A stretch of DNA of 64,000 nt from Leptolinea sp964446955 (GTDB taxonomy: Bacteria > Chloroflexota > Anaerolineae > Anaerolineales > Anaerolineaceae): the NCBI GenBank assembly GCA_964446955.1, contig CAYUQJ010000002.1, positions 496,001 through 560,000 on the forward strand, given 5' to 3'. Position 1 is the stretch's first letter. Every line of letters starts with the position of its first letter. Of the stretch, positions 62,474 through 64,000 are shown in pieces. The notes beneath the pieces are model-generated. The model saw only the letters and a list, made by a program, of their open reading frames with translations. It was not told the DNA's origin and did not search any database. The translations under genes were made by a program, and so were the position numbers.

Positions 62474-62947
62474 ATGGACAGCTGCGATATGGATTTTTTA
62501 CAGGAAGCCATTACAGTGGCGCGTTCATCACGCGAGCACGGGAATCACCCGTTTGGCGCCATCCTGGTCGACGACAGCAGGCATGAAGTGTTGCGCGCCG
62601 AGAACACGGTGACCACCGGCCGTGATGTCACCGCCCATGCTGAAGCAAACCTTGTGCGGTTGGCCTGGCGCATATTTACGCCCGAACAACTCGCCGGTTT
62701 TACGTTGTATGCCAGCACCGAACCCTGCGCCATGTGTTCCGGTGCCATCCACTGGAGCCGCATCGGACGCGTGGTTTATGCCTTGAGTGAGGAGGACCTG
62801 TACGTCATCGTCGGGTCCTCACCCGAGAACCTTCATCTGCCCTGCCGCGAGGTTTTTGCCCGAAGCGTGCCGTCGGTTCAGGTGGAAGGTCCCTGCCCGG
62901 AACTGGATCGCGAAGCCCGCGCTGTTCATGCCGGATTCTGGCGCTGA
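62474..62947 (+). CDS. Nucleoside deaminase (CMP/dCMP-type)
   Basis: A 157-residue zinc deaminase. The zinc/proton motif HAE (His55, Glu57) and PCAMC (Cys85, Cys88) are intact, with GNHPFGAILVDD before and GRVVYALSEEDL after. The HAE...PCAMC spacing fits the tRNA-adenosine/guanine deaminase-related family, so substrate may be guanine, cytosine or a related base. AGAGAGAT precedes the ATG weakly. Single gene. Confidence 0.9.
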   Translation: MDSCDMDFLQEAITVARSSREHGNHPFGAILVDDSRHEVLRAENTVTTGRDVTAHAEANLVRLAWRIFTPEQLAGFTLYASTEPCAMCSGAIHWSRIGRVVYALSEEDLYVIVGSSPENLHLPCREVFARSVPSVQVEGPCPELDREARAVHAGFWR

Positions 62948-62979
62948 TATCTCCTGCATGATTTTGTATAATAGTCATT

Positions 62980-63309
62980 ATGGGAACACAAAAAGAAACC
63001 GTTGATTACCTTCTGGAACAAATGTCAGGCGCGGGGATGTTAACCGCCCGCAAAATGTTTGGCGAATATGCCATATATTGCGAAGGCAAGATCGTCGCGC
63101 TGGTGTGTGATGACCGGCTCTTCATCAAACCAACAGCCGCCGCACGCGCTTATCTCGGCGCGGATGTTGAAGAAGCTCCGCCCTACCCGGGCGCGAAGAT
63201 GTACCTTTACATCCCCGGAGACAGATGTGAAAACGCGGACTGGTTGAGCGAACTCATCCGCGTTACAATGCCCGAATTGCCGGAACCCAAACCGAAGAAA
63301 AAGAAATAG
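62980..63309 (+). CDS. TfoX N-terminal-domain protein
   Basis: A 109-residue protein: VDYLLEQMSGAGMLTARKMFGEYAIYCEGKIVALVCDDRLFIKPTAAARAYLG, EAPPYPGAKMYLYIPGDRCENADWLSELIRVTMPELPEPKPKKK. This is the Sxy/TfoX N-terminal domain standing alone, with the MFGEYAIYxxG hallmark. In competence-forming bacteria full TfoX is a regulator, but single-domain forms are widespread and functionally unassigned. A basic Lys-rich tail ends it. Confidence 0.88.
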   Translation: MGTQKETVDYLLEQMSGAGMLTARKMFGEYAIYCEGKIVALVCDDRLFIKPTAAARAYLGADVEEAPPYPGAKMYLYIPGDRCENADWLSELIRVTMPELPEPKPKKKK

Positions 63310-63349
63310 AACCCGACATTTTATTGCTAATTCTGATACAGGTCCTGAT

Positions 63350-64000
63350 ATGAATGACATTCTAAGAACCATCCATGAACGACGTTCCACCCGCGCTTTT
63401 AAAGACAAGCCAATTTCCTTCGAAGTCGAGAAGGAATTGATCAGCGCCACCCTGCGCGCGCCGACAGCCGGCAATATGATGCTGTACAGCATCATCAAGG
63501 TTGATGATCCGGATTTAAAAATGAAACTGTCGCAATCCTGCGACAACCAGCCGTTCATCGCCAAAGCCCCATTATTGCTGATCTTCCTGGCCGACTACCA
63601 GCGCTGGTATGATTTCTTTCTACGCAGCGGCGCGTTTGAACTTTGTCAGCAGCGCGGTAAGGAGCTGCGAAAACCGGATGTGGGCGACCTGATGCTGGCT
63701 GTTAACGATACACTCATCGCCGCGCAGACGGCTGCCATCGCTGCCGAAGGCCTGGGGCTGGGAACCTGCTATGTCGGTGATATTATGGAGAAGTACGAAT
63801 ATCACCGTGATCTGTTGAAATTACCAAAGTATGTACTGCCGGTGACCATGCTGTGCGTGGGCTATCCGCGCGACGACGCGGATGATCGGGCACGGTCACG
63901 GCGGTTTGATGAAAAATTCATCGTTCATACCAACCGTTACTATCGATTGGAAGGTCTTGAGCTGGATATGATGTTCAAAGGTCTGGGCCGGCCCAATTAT
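63350..64000 (+). CDS. Nitroreductase-family protein, C-terminus outside the window
   Basis: A 217-residue fragment (the end lies beyond base 64000) of an FMN nitroreductase. The N-terminus MNDILRTIHERRSTRAFKDKPISFEVEKELISATLRAPTAGNMMLYSII has the RRSTR.F FMN-phosphate motif and the AP..GN.M segment. IAAQTAAIAAEGLGLGTCYVGDI, VTMLCVGYPRD at the later part are typical. It is similar to nitroreductase A/FRase-type proteins. Only the left 217 residues can be seen; reading is open at the edge. Confidence 0.92.
   Translation, partial: MNDILRTIHERRSTRAFKDKPISFEVEKELISATLRAPTAGNMMLYSIIKVDDPDLKMKLSQSCDNQPFIAKAPLLLIFLADYQRWYDFFLRSGAFELCQQRGKELRKPDVGDLMLAVNDTLIAAQTAAIAAEGLGLGTCYVGDIMEKYEYHRDLLKLPKYVLPVTMLCVGYPRDDADDRARSRRFDEKFIVHTNRYYRLEGLELDMMFKGLGRPNY

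Overview
The window looks like a chromosomal segment from a mid-GC, monoderm-type anaerobic bacterium. Chloroflexota (Anaerolineae-like) is the best guess. Grounds: lipoproteins whose lipobox cysteine is followed by Thr/Pro/Ala-rich linkers, frequent TTG and GTG starts behind strong GGAGG ribosome-binding sites, an EFR1 flavodoxin-ferredoxin, a DUF6512 membrane protein, many ICMT/DUF1295-type membrane methyltransferases, and a very short HlyD protein. This is inference from gene content; the window has no rRNA. I saw no tRNA or rRNA gene, CRISPR array, transposase, integrase or phage gene.

Layout. 1-3.9 kb: a TetR regulator divergent from a two-gene EFR1 operon, a MarR-methyltransferase operon and a HAD phosphatase. 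3.95-8.3 kb: a rearranged patch. The 5' end of a BaiN-type flavoprotein gene is duplicated on the left, then come an SDR, a DUF1295 protein and a decayed DUF6512 gene, then the intact flavoprotein. 8.4-18.5 kb: TetR, a Tat-signal Acg-type nitroreductase, a histidine phosphatase, cupin, ICMT, GNAT, methyltransferases, CPBP protease, SDR, a zinc-ribbon membrane protein and a Gfo/Idh/MocA dehydrogenase. 18.5-23.5 kb: carAB behind a probable attenuator, then a DUF1801 gene. 23.5-26.8 kb: an orphan siderophore-type binding lipoprotein between a 3' fragment of a MocR regulator gene and the intact MocR gene. 27-48.7 kb: mostly single genes and short operons (SDRs, class V aminotransferase, Sel1-repeat protein, diguanylate cyclase, membrane proteins, lipoprotein, HEAT proteins, CPBP protease, nitroreductase, AIM24-like protein, CsaA). 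48.7-52.2 kb: cstA behind a structured leader with an upstream ORF, then a lipoprotein. 52.3-64 kb: ketopantoate-reductase-like protein, MFS transporter, a TetR-controlled YbhGFSR-like ABC exporter operon, methyltransferase, TetR, patatin, HEAT protein, deaminase, TfoX-N protein and a nitroreductase that runs off the end.

The coherent systems are pyrimidine/arginine precursor synthesis (carAB), carbon-starvation uptake (cstA), a TetR-regulated ABC-2 exporter, and several self-regulated TetR/MarR units with palindromes in their promoters. Most other genes are single-gene accessory functions: six classical or atypical SDRs, six SAM methyltransferases counting one O-methyltransferase, and three nitroreductases. 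The observations I rate highest are the carAB leader (leader ORF, antiterminator and terminator), the cstA leader (uORF overlapping the cstA start codon), two separate 'gene-end duplicated on the left of a cargo' insertions, a 46-bp perfect palindrome spanning a stop codon, a hidden 56-residue membrane protein with its own promoter and terminator, and a hairpin-less HlyD protein.
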